Of a stretch of 64,000 nucleotides of DNA, positions 1 to 10,662 are shown in pieces (position 1 is the first letter of the stretch; each line of letters begins with the position of its first letter). The stretch is from Hoplostethus atlanticus (taxonomy: Eukaryota > Chordata > Actinopteri > Trachichthyiformes > Trachichthyidae): positions 1 to 64,000 of the forward strand of contig JAXDDX010000062.1 in the NCBI GenBank assembly GCA_034670405.1, written 5' to 3'. Below the pieces are notes generated by a model that saw nothing but the letters and a program-made list of their open reading frames with translations, ran no database searches and was not told the origin of the DNA. Position numbers and translations under genes: made by a program.

Positions 1-298
1 GAATGAATCCCAACAGCTTTTTCATGAAATTGTGATATAAACTTTAAACTTATTTTACTGTTGCACTCAACTGTAATTCACCCCTTAAAGAAACAGCTAA
101 TCACCTAAAATGTAAATGGATTTGGCTATAGGTAATCCTATTTCTGGACTACATATAGAAAAGCTTACTCCATCTCGAGAACTAGTAAGATATAACCTAA
201 AGAGTCTCAGGATTAAGACAGCATTTATATTTTCTTCCTATAACATGAATGCCATATCTAATGCTTATCCCGATGAATAAAAAAACACTGGAACTCAC

Positions 299-2528
299 CG
301 CTGTGTCCAGTTCAATGATGAAACCTGAGCTTGTGGAGGTCACTCTGTAGTTCTTCATGACTGGCCCACTGAAACACAAGGAGCAGGACAGTTATCGGAC
401 AGTTATCGGACAGTTATCGGCCTGTGTGAGCCTGATAAACAGGACAGAACATCACAAGCCAGTTTATTAACAGCAGGTGACATAAAGGGGCAGGTCAAAG
501 GTTACAGACAGGAGATTGGTTGTCTAAAATGCTAGTCTTTGGGGGGGTGGGTGCGTAGGGGGCAGTATATATTACGTTAATGATAAGCTATTAGTGAAAA
601 TGAAGGCTCAATGGTACTGAAGGGTCCGACCTGGTGCTGATTTGTCGGAGGGTCAGAGCGTAAGTGTTGGCCAGAGTGGACGGGCGGATGATGATGCTTC
701 CATACTCCGGGTTCTCCTCCAACATCTTCTCTGCCTCCTGGCGAGTCACATCGTGGAAACACCTGCAGGAAACAGAGAAATTCATCAATTTAAGATAAAA
801 AAAAAATAAAAATAGAAAGAAATAGAAAGCCAGCCCTGCAGCAGACATGAATTTCTGCAACCAGATGCTCAGACTTACTGCGGCATCTCAGAGATGCTGC
901 GCTCGTCTGTATCTTTGGGTGAGGCGGAGGAGGAGGGTGAGGGCAAGAAGGAGGGACGGGGTGGGAGAGGTGGACGACTTTGCGGGGCTTGTCTCTGCAG
1001 CTCCTGAGCCAGAACCTCTTGCAGACTCATCATCTGGCCTGGCAGCAGATGCAGGTTACTGGGAATCTCCCTCTGCGGGTTGACAGTGTTCATCATTGCT
1101 GTTACTGTTAACCTCAATTTCCACACAATAACAATAACAGTGGCATTAACAAATGTTCTAGATGAGCCTAAACCTCTAAATATTGTCTTCCTCTTCATGT
1201 GTAATTATTAACCAGGAAACACTCAGCTGTTATTACTTATTCCCTTTTGAACACAATAAGTGTTTGCTCTACTTTAGCTAGTGTTATTTAGAGTTGTTTA
1301 GAGACTGCTAGACTACTGGACAGCCTCCCAAACCAACCCGCCAACCTATGAGTGTGTGTGTACTTGTGTGTATTTACTTTGGCCACAGTCATGATAAAAC
1401 CCCTCCACTCCTCTCCTGTGTCTGGGTTGTCCATCTGCACAATCATACAAACAACAGACATTTGGTTATGTGCTGCTTACAGCTTCTTTTCAAGCAGAGA
1501 ATGAATGTGCACCATGGAAACATTTTTTCCCACACACTCAAACACACCCTCAAACACATTTTGAGTGGGTGTTTGAGTGGGTGCCTTTTTTATGACAAAT
1601 GATTTCCAGTTTTTGGGGGACCACACCTTCAGCTGCACTTCCTCGGTGTGCAGGGACAGAGTGAAGATAGTTGGCGTCATCCTTTGATACGGAGAATCTA
1701 ATGCCATGGACTTCAACGTCTCTATGTCCAGCTTCTCTGTGTACTGACAAAAAAAAAAGCGGCATCACTGATAGTGATGTGGAGCACGTCATAGATCTGC
1801 TCCAGGTAAGATTGCTAGATAAATTGCTGAACTGTAAAACGACAATAACAATAATAATAATCTGATTATAAGAAGCATAAAGTAATTTATGCTTCCATGC
1901 ACTCTCTTGCCTACTTCCTTATAGCCCTCCTCTTCCCTGTTCCTTATTGCATAGCTAAATAGGCTTCAATCCTAAACATTATATATATATATATCCGTTC
2001 TTGGGGAACAAATATCTCCTTCAAAGCTGAATTCATCAAATACAAATGATGTTGCTATTTTGTAAGCAAAGATATCACAATTGCTAGTAATGTCAATTGA
2101 CAGAGTGATTGACGCCGTTCTCTTACTGTAGCCTCTGTGTCGTCTTTGTACAGGAAGATTGTGGTCCCACGGAGCTCTACATAATACTTCTTGAAATCCT
2201 GGAAATCAGAACCATCATTTGACAGCCATCAGACCTTTGATTGATTAACATCAATAAATACATAACCTTGTCATATTGATGCCTCAAACAGCGCTGTATA
2301 CCATCTGTTTCTACCACCCCGCCCTCCTCTTTGTCTTTTTTAACTCATTTGTCACTTCTATACTTTTTAATTTCTCCCCTCCCACTCCACCTCTGCGGCC
2401 TGTATCCCTCCCATCTTTGTCCTCACCTTCTCTCCAGTGCATTTTTTCAGCAGGTGTCCAGAGTAGTAGAGAGGCAGAGCTGTGATGGTGGCCCTCTTCT
2501 TGTGCACCACCCTAGGGGGCACAGGCAT
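299..2528 (-). CDS. stap1: STAP1-type PH-SH2 signal-transducing adaptor (5' seven coding exons; 3' end outside window)
   Basis: Cytoplasmic adaptor of the STAP1/STAP2 family, which bind phosphoinositides by a PH domain and phosphotyrosine by an SH2 domain downstream of tyrosine kinases. Coding exons on the minus strand: 2427-2528 (ATG at 2528), 2127-2198, 1627-1743, 1378-1434, 879-1072, 631-762 and 299-368. Phases agree throughout and give 248 residues. The PH domain runs from about residue 14 to 115 (ITALPLYYSGHLLKK, YYVELRGTTIFLY, EEVQLK, TGEEWRGFI). A linker with a PPLPPRP proline motif follows. The SH2 starts at CFHDVTRQEAEKML and carries the phosphotyrosine-binding IIIRPS strand. ITALPLY, ELRGTT and EEWRGFI resemble STAP1 more than STAP2, but the linker is mixed, so STAP2 is possible. 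The donor after 631 is GTCGGA, weaker than the others. After the donor at 298 no further exon is visible, so the end of the SH2 and the C-terminus must lie left of base 1. Confidence 0.82.
387..422. repeat. 11-bp tandem repeat, three copies
   Basis: The unit ggacagttatc is repeated three times head to tail inside a stap1-like intron. It looks like a young minisatellite; no function is suggested. Confidence 0.8.
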
Positions 2529-4554
2529 TGTTCCGGCGCTCGGTCTGATCTCTGTGTTTAAACTGGCCTGGTTTAGTACAGCTCAAGACTGCTCTGCTCC
2601 TCTCTGGCTTGGTTCAGCCCAGTTCAGTCTTTGGTGTGATCCCGTCGCCGTGCCTCTACTTGTACACGTTGAATACACAAGTGTGCAGTTGATCCCACGG
2701 GGTCCTAAGAATATTCTGTTCCCTGTTGGTGTCTTCAGCAGCCCTCTGAGCAGCGATGGCTTTGCACTGAGCTTCCAGTACGCTTGAGGTGGCTGCTGCT
2801 CTATAACTTTGCACTGATAGCTTATCAGTCTTTCTTACTGCTCCAAAGCTGTTTTCACTCTGACAACGAGGAAACGGAGCAGAGATTTATAAAGAAGGAA
2901 GTAAAATGTGTATCCCAAATGGATTACACTTTTGTACTTTGTACCTGGGCACGAGCTCAAGAAAGACAGACTTATGTCAATTCCAGTTACCAGCCTGGTT
3001 AGCGGTAAAAGCCACGGCTGAAACTCATTTCTTCTGTGTAAGCCCTGTTAAGTATTTCCATTTATCATAAAGTGTGACTGGCCATGTTTAATGGGAGTAT
3101 TATCAGCACAGTTCAAGTGCATCCAGGGACACTTCTCACTGTTTATAACTACTGACACAGTATTCAAGACACAAGGGAAACATTCAACCATGTTTAATAT
3201 CTTATAGTGCCTTCGGTCCACATAATTCAAATTTGCACACACCCTGTACAAAGGGTTCAATTACTTCATATTCAGGAAGTGGAATGCAACTAACAGCTTT
3301 CTAACATACGAGAGGAATGACTGCCCTCTCACCGTCCACACTGGGTTTTGCTCGCTGCCTGCAGGGATTTGCACTGCAGAAGAATGTGGAGCAGCTTTGA
3401 TTTAGTGCTCAGAGCGGGCCGGCTATTTTTTGTGAGCTAGCTTTAAAATTTGGCTTTGGGTGCATCAAGGGCATTCCAGGGCACAAGGCTAGCTCTCGCG
3501 AGGCGCAACAGAAATGGGACAGAAGTCAAGAGGTAATTATCAATACCAAGAACTTGAAGTTGTGTCCAGGTTCGTCCCAAGTTGTCTTGGAGAGGGTGAA
3601 CTCAGGAACACAAAAACAGAGAAACATCTTTACATCTTGAGATGAGCTGTGTGCTTGAGGTTGTGCAATCAGTTAGGATTTTCCCAGCTGATTTTCCCAG
3701 ACTGATAGACAATCAGATGTATGACCATCAATTATGAATACATTATGACAAATAAGATGTTTACAAGATGTTTAAGAATGTTTACAGAATACCATGAAAA
3801 CAAAAGCAACAGTGACAGGTTGAAGAGAACTGAAAGGGTTTAACAGAGTGGAGGACATAGCAAGCCTAACCTGGCCGGCAGCGCCAGCCTAAGGGATCTT
3901 TATCCGTCCTCCGTCCCAGCTGTGTTTTGTTTTCTAGTCATACCTCTGCTGTTAGGTATTACATGAAATGTGTCACGGAGGACACAAGAACGTACAACAA
4001 TGCAACTAGTTGCCGCCTTCAGTCTGAACAGGGAGACAGAGAGAGTGGGGGTGGAAGTACCTTCAGCCCAAAGAAAGAAAATGAAAGGTGGTCTAAGAAG
4101 TGGTATATTTGAGAGTACACATTACATTACAACAGCAGAAAATAGGACAACACATGATCAATGAAGGTGAGCAGAACCACAACAATAAAAGTCACTTTCC
4201 TCCAGGGCTTCAGGTACAACGCCATACATCAACAATGTGTGTCTGTGTATGTCTGTAATATGGCAATGGATAGAATTTGTAATGTATGCCATGAAAATAC
4301 TACATTTGCCAATTAATTAGTATTGTACTGAACCTTTGAAACAACCACTAAGAAATAAAGAGGGTGAATTTGCTGTCTGGGGTACTGAGGTCAAATCAGG
4401 CAACTTTCTGTTCTGCAGATGGTTTGATTTGTTCCCTTTCACTTTACAAAATAAATGCAATAATAAAAAATAAACGACAAAGTATTTATTATTATAAGAA
4501 GACGTCTTCACCTCCCCACATTTCTTAATTAGATCCAAAGCCTCTTGGTGCATA
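2529..4554. other. Intergenic stretch without a recognisable gene
   Basis: This is the upstream region of the stap1-like gene and the downstream region of the RING gene. Both are on the minus strand. No open frame here resembles a protein family I know and no transposon ends were recognised. It should contain the stap1-like promoter and any 5' UTR exon, but no clear TATA box or transcription start can be fixed. Confidence 0.5.
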
Positions 4555-6482
4555 TTAGGCTCTCATCCTCCTTAGCTGGTGAAAGTGTAGTGAAACGGCC
4601 ACAATGAGAATAACACCGTAGATATACACCACGCTGTCGAGTTCAAAGTACGTAGAATCACAGGCATGAGGTAACACTGTGCAGAAGGAATTGCAAACAG
4701 AGATACACCAGGTAGGTGGACATGGATATGAGCCACAGGAGATTTGTTAGCACCCACAGGATGGTCTGGAGGAGGTGGAGGAGCAGCAAAACGTAGAAGA
4801 TCAGCGTTTTGAACAAAGAACAAAGAACCTGAGAGAGAGAGGGGGGGGGGGGGGGGGGCAGTGAGTGAAAAGCTAATTTCCTTCTTAACGTAATTATATC
4901 GCTCTCCTGTCTTCTGGCACGGATGCAGCAGTATTGGGTAACTGTGTGTATTGGAGAGTGTTGGTGTTTACTGTATATGTACAGGGTGGAGGCGGAGTGA
5001 GCATACATAGCCTAGTGGAAGAACCGGATTGTCAGCTGCCTCCCCCTGGGCTTCAAGCGTCTCCTCACCGCTGTCGGAAAACACGCTCATTTTAACTAGA
5101 AAGAAAAAAAAAAGTCACAACAACATAGGGAACAGGATCTTTGTGGTAAATTCTTTTGACTGTGCCATCTATGTAAGAAGGCATAAACAAAAGGATTTGT
5201 GTAAACGGTGTGGTGCTTTCTGGAAGTCCAACCCTGAACATAATTCCCTCAGCCAGCCCATCCATGATCAGCCAGTCCATTTGTAATAGAAAAAACTGAT
5301 TTTCTCACTCACTGAGGACAGTGAATAACAGGAGGTAAGACAGCAGCAGCCATTTGTTGTTATGCCCAGGCTCCTTTTTGTGGTTTTGTGGTTTGACCTG
5401 GTGTGTTTAAGGAAAGAAAATATTAATTAGTTTCATATTTTACTGTACACACATTTCCCAGATCTCAATGCACAAATCGGTCCTGTATGATGCACAGTGA
5501 TGGGTGTATTTATTGTAATACAGTAGGCAGCACCTGGATGTGACGTTTTAACCTGTCCTCAAAGATAGTAGTGGTAGTAGTAGTACTAGTAGTAGTAATA
5601 ATAGTAGTAGTGGTAATAGTAGTAGTAGCAGCAGCAGCAGTAGTGTACATAGTGTAAATGAGACCTGCAGCTAAACTCTACACCTTTAGCAAGGTTACTG
5701 TGACCAGCAGCTGAACTACAGCTGCACTCTACTCCTCTACTCCTTATAGATAACCATTAATTATCTCATGATATTAAACTGAATAGTAACTCTTTCATCT
5801 TGGGTCCGAAAGTCCGAAACCTTGACATTCTTACACTGTGTACACAGTCTACCCTCTCCCTAAGGGAGGCAGAGAGAAGCTTGGCACTGTCTTGTACTGT
5901 CTTGGTGTTTTCTATCCATGCTGCAGGAATAAACTTCACTCCTGCACTCATCCTTGACCAAATTTCCACAACAGTAGCAGCAGCAGTAGTAGTCTTAGTA
6001 GTAGTAATAGTAGTAGTGGTAGTAGTAGCAGCATCATAATGCTGTAGTAGTAATAGTGGTAGTAGTAGCAGTAGTAGCAATTGTGGTAGTAGTAGCAGTA
6101 GTGGTAGTAGTAGCAGTAGTAGTAGTAGTAGTAATTGTGGTGATGGCAGTGGTAGTAGTAGTAGTACTGGTAGTGGTAGTAGTAGTAGTGTTTCTTCATA
6201 ACGTCGCTCTCAGCTGACCTGTGTCTCTCTTGTAACACCGCCCTCTGCTGGCCGTTCGTGGTTCCTGCAGGCGCTGATGACTTTGGCCAGACTGTAGTTC
6301 TTGAACACGTTGCAGCTGCTCGAAAACTCTCTGCGACACTCGGGACAGCGAAAGTCCCCGGAGCCCCTCAGGTCGTTGATACAGGACAGACAGTAGCTGT
6401 GTCCACATGGAAACTGGTGAGGATCGTCGAGTAACTCTAAGCAAACGGCACAAGTTAACTCCCCGTCCAAAAGGCTCTCCAT
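4555..6482 (-). CDS. RING-finger protein with hydrophobic C-terminal membrane segments
   Basis: Probable small membrane-anchored E3 ubiquitin ligase; I cannot name the family. Exon 1 (6219-6482) begins MESLLDGELTCAVCLELL and carries a complete C3HC4 RING: CAVC, then CGHSYCLSC, then CPEC, at about residues 11-52. It ends in phase 0 at a GTCAGC donor. Exons 5313-5397, 5007-5095 and 4828 downward join in matching phase. They encode a short hydrophobic run (WLLLSYLLLFTVLS), an acidic stretch (SDSGEE) and a strongly hydrophobic block with two likely membrane helices. In that frame the stop is at 4658-4660 (about 202 residues). In the next frame the exon continues for about 33 more residues with another helix-like stretch (VVYIYGVILIVAVSLHF) to a stop at 4555-4557, so a 1-base frame break may be present. 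An additional middle exon near 5840-5950 cannot be excluded. The RING is sure; the C-terminal gene model is inferred. Confidence 0.6.
4845..4858. repeat. Poly-G tract next to a splice acceptor
   Basis: An uninterrupted G run on the plus strand is a poly-C pyrimidine tract on the minus strand, followed by CTCTCTCTCAG at the acceptor of the last RING-gene exon. Such a run is a likely place for sequencing length errors. Confidence 0.75.
5565..5641. repeat. (AGT)n trinucleotide microsatellite, first block
   Basis: Imperfect AGT/AAT/AGC triplets run through the large intron of the RING gene. They give spurious Tyr- or Val-rich open frames that are not genes. Confidence 0.85.
5967..6191. repeat. 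(AGT)n trinucleotide microsatellite, second and longer block
   Basis: About 225 bp of AGT-based triplets with AGC, AAT and GGT variants lie just downstream of the RING exon donor on the minus strand. Repeat ORFs here (poly-Tyr, poly-Leu, poly-Val) are artefacts of the triplet. Confidence 0.9.
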
Positions 6483-7582
6483 TCCAGCGGAGCTGAGAAA
6501 GTGAAACTAACTGTTGCTGGCGGGACAGTTGCACGGAAGTGAAAGTGATACTGAAGGCAGGTCTCTGATTATCCGTTTAGTCACCTTAAAGGAGTGTTTC
6601 ACTATGGTTTACCATTAGTTTTCTGTAGCTACTTATAAAAGAAAAAAAATGCAGTGGCTAATAACTTAATTTGAGAGATCTTTGAATATATATATATATA
6701 TATATACATCTTTCTTTGCTTTTACACAAAGAGTTGTCACTGAAAATACTAGGCCTGCACAATATGAGGAAAATATGTCACATGCCATAATGTTGTTAAA
6801 TCACTTTTTAAAACTCATTTTTAAAAGATGCAGTTTTTTTAATTAATTTATATATTCATTTATTTTTTGATCGGTTTGGACTTGCTATTATGTGATGATC
6901 TTTTTTACGGTAGTAATAAGTAATAAAGTAATAATGAGGAATATGCTTTAAACCAATCAGTCTAATTATAGAGGATAATGTTGGAATTTTGCTATTTTGT
7001 CAAATCAATTTAGTAACTAGCTAACTAGCCCTACTAATCCAGACTTTGGCAACCTTTACAGCAGTCTCCCACACAAGCACATGCATCTATTACATTGAGA
7101 GTAGTAGATGTAGATGTACGTGTTTGTGTGTGCATGTACATGTATGTAGATTAAGCATGGAAAAACCTTTATGTACATAATATGACAAAAACAACATGTG
7201 TTCTGCAAGCTACTGTAGACTGATACCCATTGCTGGCCACAGATTTCTTTCTCAGTGCAGTTCTTTCACCCCGCTGGTCCCTTTGGCAGCTCCTATCTTC
7301 TCCTTTAATCTCTCATCCTGGAGGTTAGGCAAGGGAGGCAGTCACAACGGAGAGAAAGTAGCCACTGTTTTCCATCATGGGGCCCCTAATGATGCCCTCC
7401 CAACCACTGACTGGGGAGAGAGTGGCCACTGGGGCGGCAGAGGAAAGGGAGATAATATGTTGGACTGATGAAGCTCTATTAGGCCTCTGAGATAACAGCA
7501 TGTGTATATTCTTGTTTGACCCCCAAATGATGTAAATAAAGCATGGGAATTAAGTTATGCCACATTCATGTGTCATTTCAGC
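6483..7582. other. Intergenic stretch between the RING gene start and the paired-box gene end
   Basis: AT-rich sequence with a short (TA)n run near 6690. No gene was recognised. The RING gene promoter should lie just right of 6482. Confidence 0.5.
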
Positions 7583-7588
7583 TTTATT
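7583..7588 (-). promoter_or_regulatory. Polyadenylation signal of the pax5-like gene
   Basis: TTTATT on the plus strand is AATAAA on the minus strand. It lies about 100 bases past the TGA at 7686-7688. A canonical signal at this distance supports a real, expressed last exon rather than a decayed fragment. Confidence 0.6.
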
Positions 7589-7685
7589 TGTCATCTGAGA
7601 GTATGTAAGTATGAGATAGGTTCCTGTGTCTTAATGGGATGGTGTTCTTCTTCGCAGGGCTGATGTGGACGCTTTGCATCTCTGT

Positions 7686-8677
7686 TCAGCTGTAGTGACG
7701 TGGAGATCCTGCACAAAGCAACAGTTGAGGAAATAAACGATTGAGACACACATCATCGCTTAACTTCTATTAGAAATAAGAGATCATGTTTTGATGCAGA
7801 CTGACCTGGCAGGTCTGGGTTGTGATTGGTTGGAGGGCTGGGGTGAAAGGTCAGACTGGAGATGGCGGTCAGGCAGGGGTCAGGCTGTCCCCAGGCCTCG
7901 TTACAGGAACATGGCTGGTTCGTGGTAAACACTGCAGGACACGTCTCCACCTGGAGAAACAAAATGGCCTCTGTCTACGTTCAGTTTCATTTTGTGTTTC
8001 CCTCTCTCACCCTGCCTCCATCCCCTCCTTCCTCCGTTATTTTACCACTTGTTTCCGTTCTAATTAGTGAAATGATAAAATACGTGCGTGTATCTGTGTG
8101 TTTCTAGGCGTGTGTACGTGTATTTATCTATGTGTTCTCCTACTCTAATGGTTCTGGTGATGAAGGAGTGGAGGTGTAGGCAGGCCTGTAATGAGAGGCC
8201 AAGCCGAGGGAGGAACAGAGAGCATGCTGGCTTAGAGGACAGAAGCCTGGGGCTGCGGGGTGGATTTCCTGCTGAGGAGGTTGTTTCAACCAGACTAATA
8301 TTAACACAGCACCACCGGCTTTACACATTAGTCTGCTGTGTGGTCCGACACCACAGAGCATCAGTTGTATTCTCTCTGTCTGCTCTGCAAATGATATTCC
8401 CTTTAACAACATATATGATCCAGTATTGAGTGAAACAAATCTGCCAGCGGAGTGAAATAATTTTGCTTGTTTCCAATGCAAAACAGCTTGTTTCAAGAAG
8501 TAGCATTTTCTTGATGCTAGCAGGGGGATCTGTCTTTTTCTACTTTGTTTCAAGATACTGACACTTGTTTCTAAAGAAATCCTGAAACAAACAAGGGAAA
8601 CTGAGCCAGAAACAAGTCACTGATTATGAGACTAACAGGGAGCCTGCAGGTCCTGAAAAAGGCTTCAACTGTCTTAA

Positions 8678-8729
<52 letters not shown>

Positions 8730-8876
8730 AAACTCAAGGCCTTATATGGTCTTGAATACAGTTAAATATAGCATTTTTAATGCCAGTTAATGCCATATTA
8801 ACTGGCATTAAAAAGCTCTTAAGAGTTGATGAAACCTGCAAACACCCTAAATAACTCATTGAGCTGGACATTTGTT

Positions 8877-8912
<36 letters not shown>

Positions 8913-8920
8913 ACAGAAAA

Positions 8921-8971
<51 letters not shown>

Positions 8972-10333
8972 TTAGATTCCCTCCCTCAGTTTGCTTCTGT
9001 TTTTTCTGATTCTCAGAATTCCACCGATGCAATAGGTGGATTGGTGGTTCCCATGGCAATGGATGTCGTTGATGACACTACAGTGGCAGAGGTCAATGTC
9101 AGGAAACATTACAGAGACAGGGAGAGAGAGAGAAACTTACCAATTTCACAAGACTCAGACTGGACTTTGTTTCTAATGATCCTGCAAAGATAGAAGGAAA
9201 CACTAATTTAATGGTCTGTATCACACTCACACACACACTCTATCACACACACACACACACACACACACACCTGTTACCTGTTGATGGAGCTGATGCTGGG
9301 CACACTATCATGGTCACACACTCGCTCCAGCAGTAGCCTCTCTCGGATCTCCCAGGCAAACATGGTGGGGTTGGTTTGTTTCAGCTGCAGGATCGTTTGC
9401 ACCACCCTGGGAGTCGCCACCTTGGGCTTGGAGCCTCCAATCACTGCTGGTCTGATGCTTCCCGTCTCATTGTACCTGAAGCAACAACGTTTTACCCGAA
9501 GAGGAGGGGGTTTAGTAAATATGGATGCCGCTGTGATTTACGTTTCTGGATTAGGTTGGAGTAAGATGAGTAAATATCACAGGGCAAACTATAAAATGTC
9601 ACAGATGAAAAACAACACAGGCCTACAGGCCTATGCAAAATTATAAATGATAATGACATATAGAGCACTGAGGTTGAGAAGTAAATGTATATGAAAGTGA
9701 TCATTTTTGTAATATTGACATACATTTCCCCCATATATTGTATATATAAGACATTTATGTTTATTATATATGAGATATGGTTTTCATATGTCAATACATA
9801 TTTGTTGTTCAAATGTATGTAAATCAAATGTATGCACAATTTGCTCTTAAAGATAGTTCTTAAGCTTAGACGAATGAATGAGTGAATAAATGAGTGAATA
9901 AATGAATGAATGAATGAATGAATGAATCAATCAATCAATCAATCAATCAATGAATGAGTGGAGTCCCTTTACCTGGCCAGTATTTTGCTGACGCAGCCGT
10001 GACTGACGCGCAGGCGGCGGGAGATGTCACTTGGACGCACGCCTCGGTGCGCGAGATCCACGATGCGCTGTCTCACCACGTGCGGTAACGGGCGCCCGTT
10101 AATGAAGACGCCGCCGAGCTGGTTCACCCCGCCGTGCCCTGGCCACCAGAATGGACCAACAAACAGCGGTAAACTGCAAACGCACTCCCAGAGCTGCAAG
10201 CGTGCAAGCCAGTTTCTACCAGAATAACATTCCTGTCTTTAATGTCATCACGTTACTTGAATATTAAGAAGAATGCCAGCTGTAACTTACAGTGCGTCAC
10301 GGTGAGTGGCACCTGTCCGAAGCGTATCTCCAT
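7686..10333 (-). CDS. Divergent pax5-like paired-domain protein lacking octapeptide and homeodomain
   Basis: Predicted nuclear DNA-binding protein of the Pax2/5/8 class. Proposed exons, minus strand: 10291-10333 (ATG at 10333, tentative), 9973-10138, 9278-9475, 9141-9181, 7806-7931 and 7686-7708 (TGA). All phases agree and the sum is 597 bp, or 198 residues. The paired domain is complete: [63 protein letters not shown] and IIRNKVQ. Introns fall after KILAR and SSINR, as in Pax2/5/8. [11 protein letters not shown] entry and ERVCD favour Pax5 over Pax2 (EGICD) or Pax8. RPCDISRQ of Pax5 is RPSDISRR here, so a conserved cysteine is lost. Exon 4 shrinks to about 14 codons, removing octapeptide and partial homeodomain. 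The last two exons keep CNEAW and G-SPRHYS, echoing Pax YNEAW and SPYYYS, then stop. The paired domain is certain; exon 1 and the tail exons are inferred. Confidence 0.78.
8681..8728. repeat. (ATCT)n tetranucleotide microsatellite
   Basis: Twelve perfect ATCT units in an intron of the pax5-like gene. Confidence 0.95.
8774..8814. repeat. Perfect 18-bp inverted repeat with 5-base loop
   Basis: Arms 8774-8791 and 8797-8814 are exact reverse complements around the loop gccat. The element lies in an intron of the pax5-like gene. It resembles two larger hairpins in this window only in having a 5-base loop; the sequences are unrelated. Confidence 0.9.
8878..8969. repeat. (CA)n microsatellite
   Basis: Interrupted dinucleotide tract in the intron between exons 4 and 5 of the pax5-like gene. 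Open frames across it are not genes. Confidence 0.95.
9224..9270. repeat. (CA)n microsatellite
   Basis: Dinucleotide tract just past the donor at 9277 of the second paired-domain exon. Confidence 0.9.
9872..9957. repeat. (AATG)n/(AATC)n compound tetranucleotide repeat
   Basis: Runs of GAATGAAT followed by CAATCAAT units in the intron between the two main paired-domain exons. Confidence 0.9.
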
Positions 10334-10339
10334 CACAAA

Positions 10340-10606
10340 ATGTCGACAGGTCTCCGTCTGACGCCCAAATGTACCTGTTGCCACTCTCAGTCGTCGGTTG
10401 AAGTGGGATTTAGTTTGTCACAACATGTCCTACTTGTTCCGAGACTAAGCTTAAAGAAAAGTTTTTTGACGCAACACTGTTGAATTCGTGTAATAAAAAG
10501 TTGTACGCCGTGTGTTTTTGGTGCGTGAAGTGCAGAGTGGGAGCGCGTGGAGCCGTTCCGCGCCTTTCAGCACCGGAGCGGTGGACAGCGCCTGACTGTA
10601 CGCGCG

Positions 10607-10662
<56 letters not shown>

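Noticed and set aside
1528..1581. Imperfect inverted repeat in the stap1-like gene (cacactcaaacac facing gtgtttgagtg)
   Set aside because: The arms have about three mismatches in 21 and are made of CA-rich low-complexity sequence, unlike the three perfect hairpins.
5766..6238. Tyr/His-rich and Val-rich frames on both strands
   Set aside because: They are translations of the (AGT)n microsatellite. One segment near 5840-5950 reads WIENTKTVQDSAKLL after a CTGCAG acceptor-like site, but its phase does not follow the RING exon.
7806..7954. Alternative reading of the fifth pax5-like exon starting at the TCTCCAG acceptor (7952), giving [12 protein letters not shown]
   Set aside because: Starting at that acceptor in the required phase meets a TAA after about 16 codons. 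The CTGCAG acceptor at 7932 keeps the frame open and leads into G-SPRHYS, matching the Pax2/5/8 last-exon junction.
10090..10105. 16-bp palindrome taacgggcgcccgtta in the paired-domain exon
   Set aside because: It falls in coding sequence for the conserved NGRPLP region and is explained by codon content; no regulatory role is needed.
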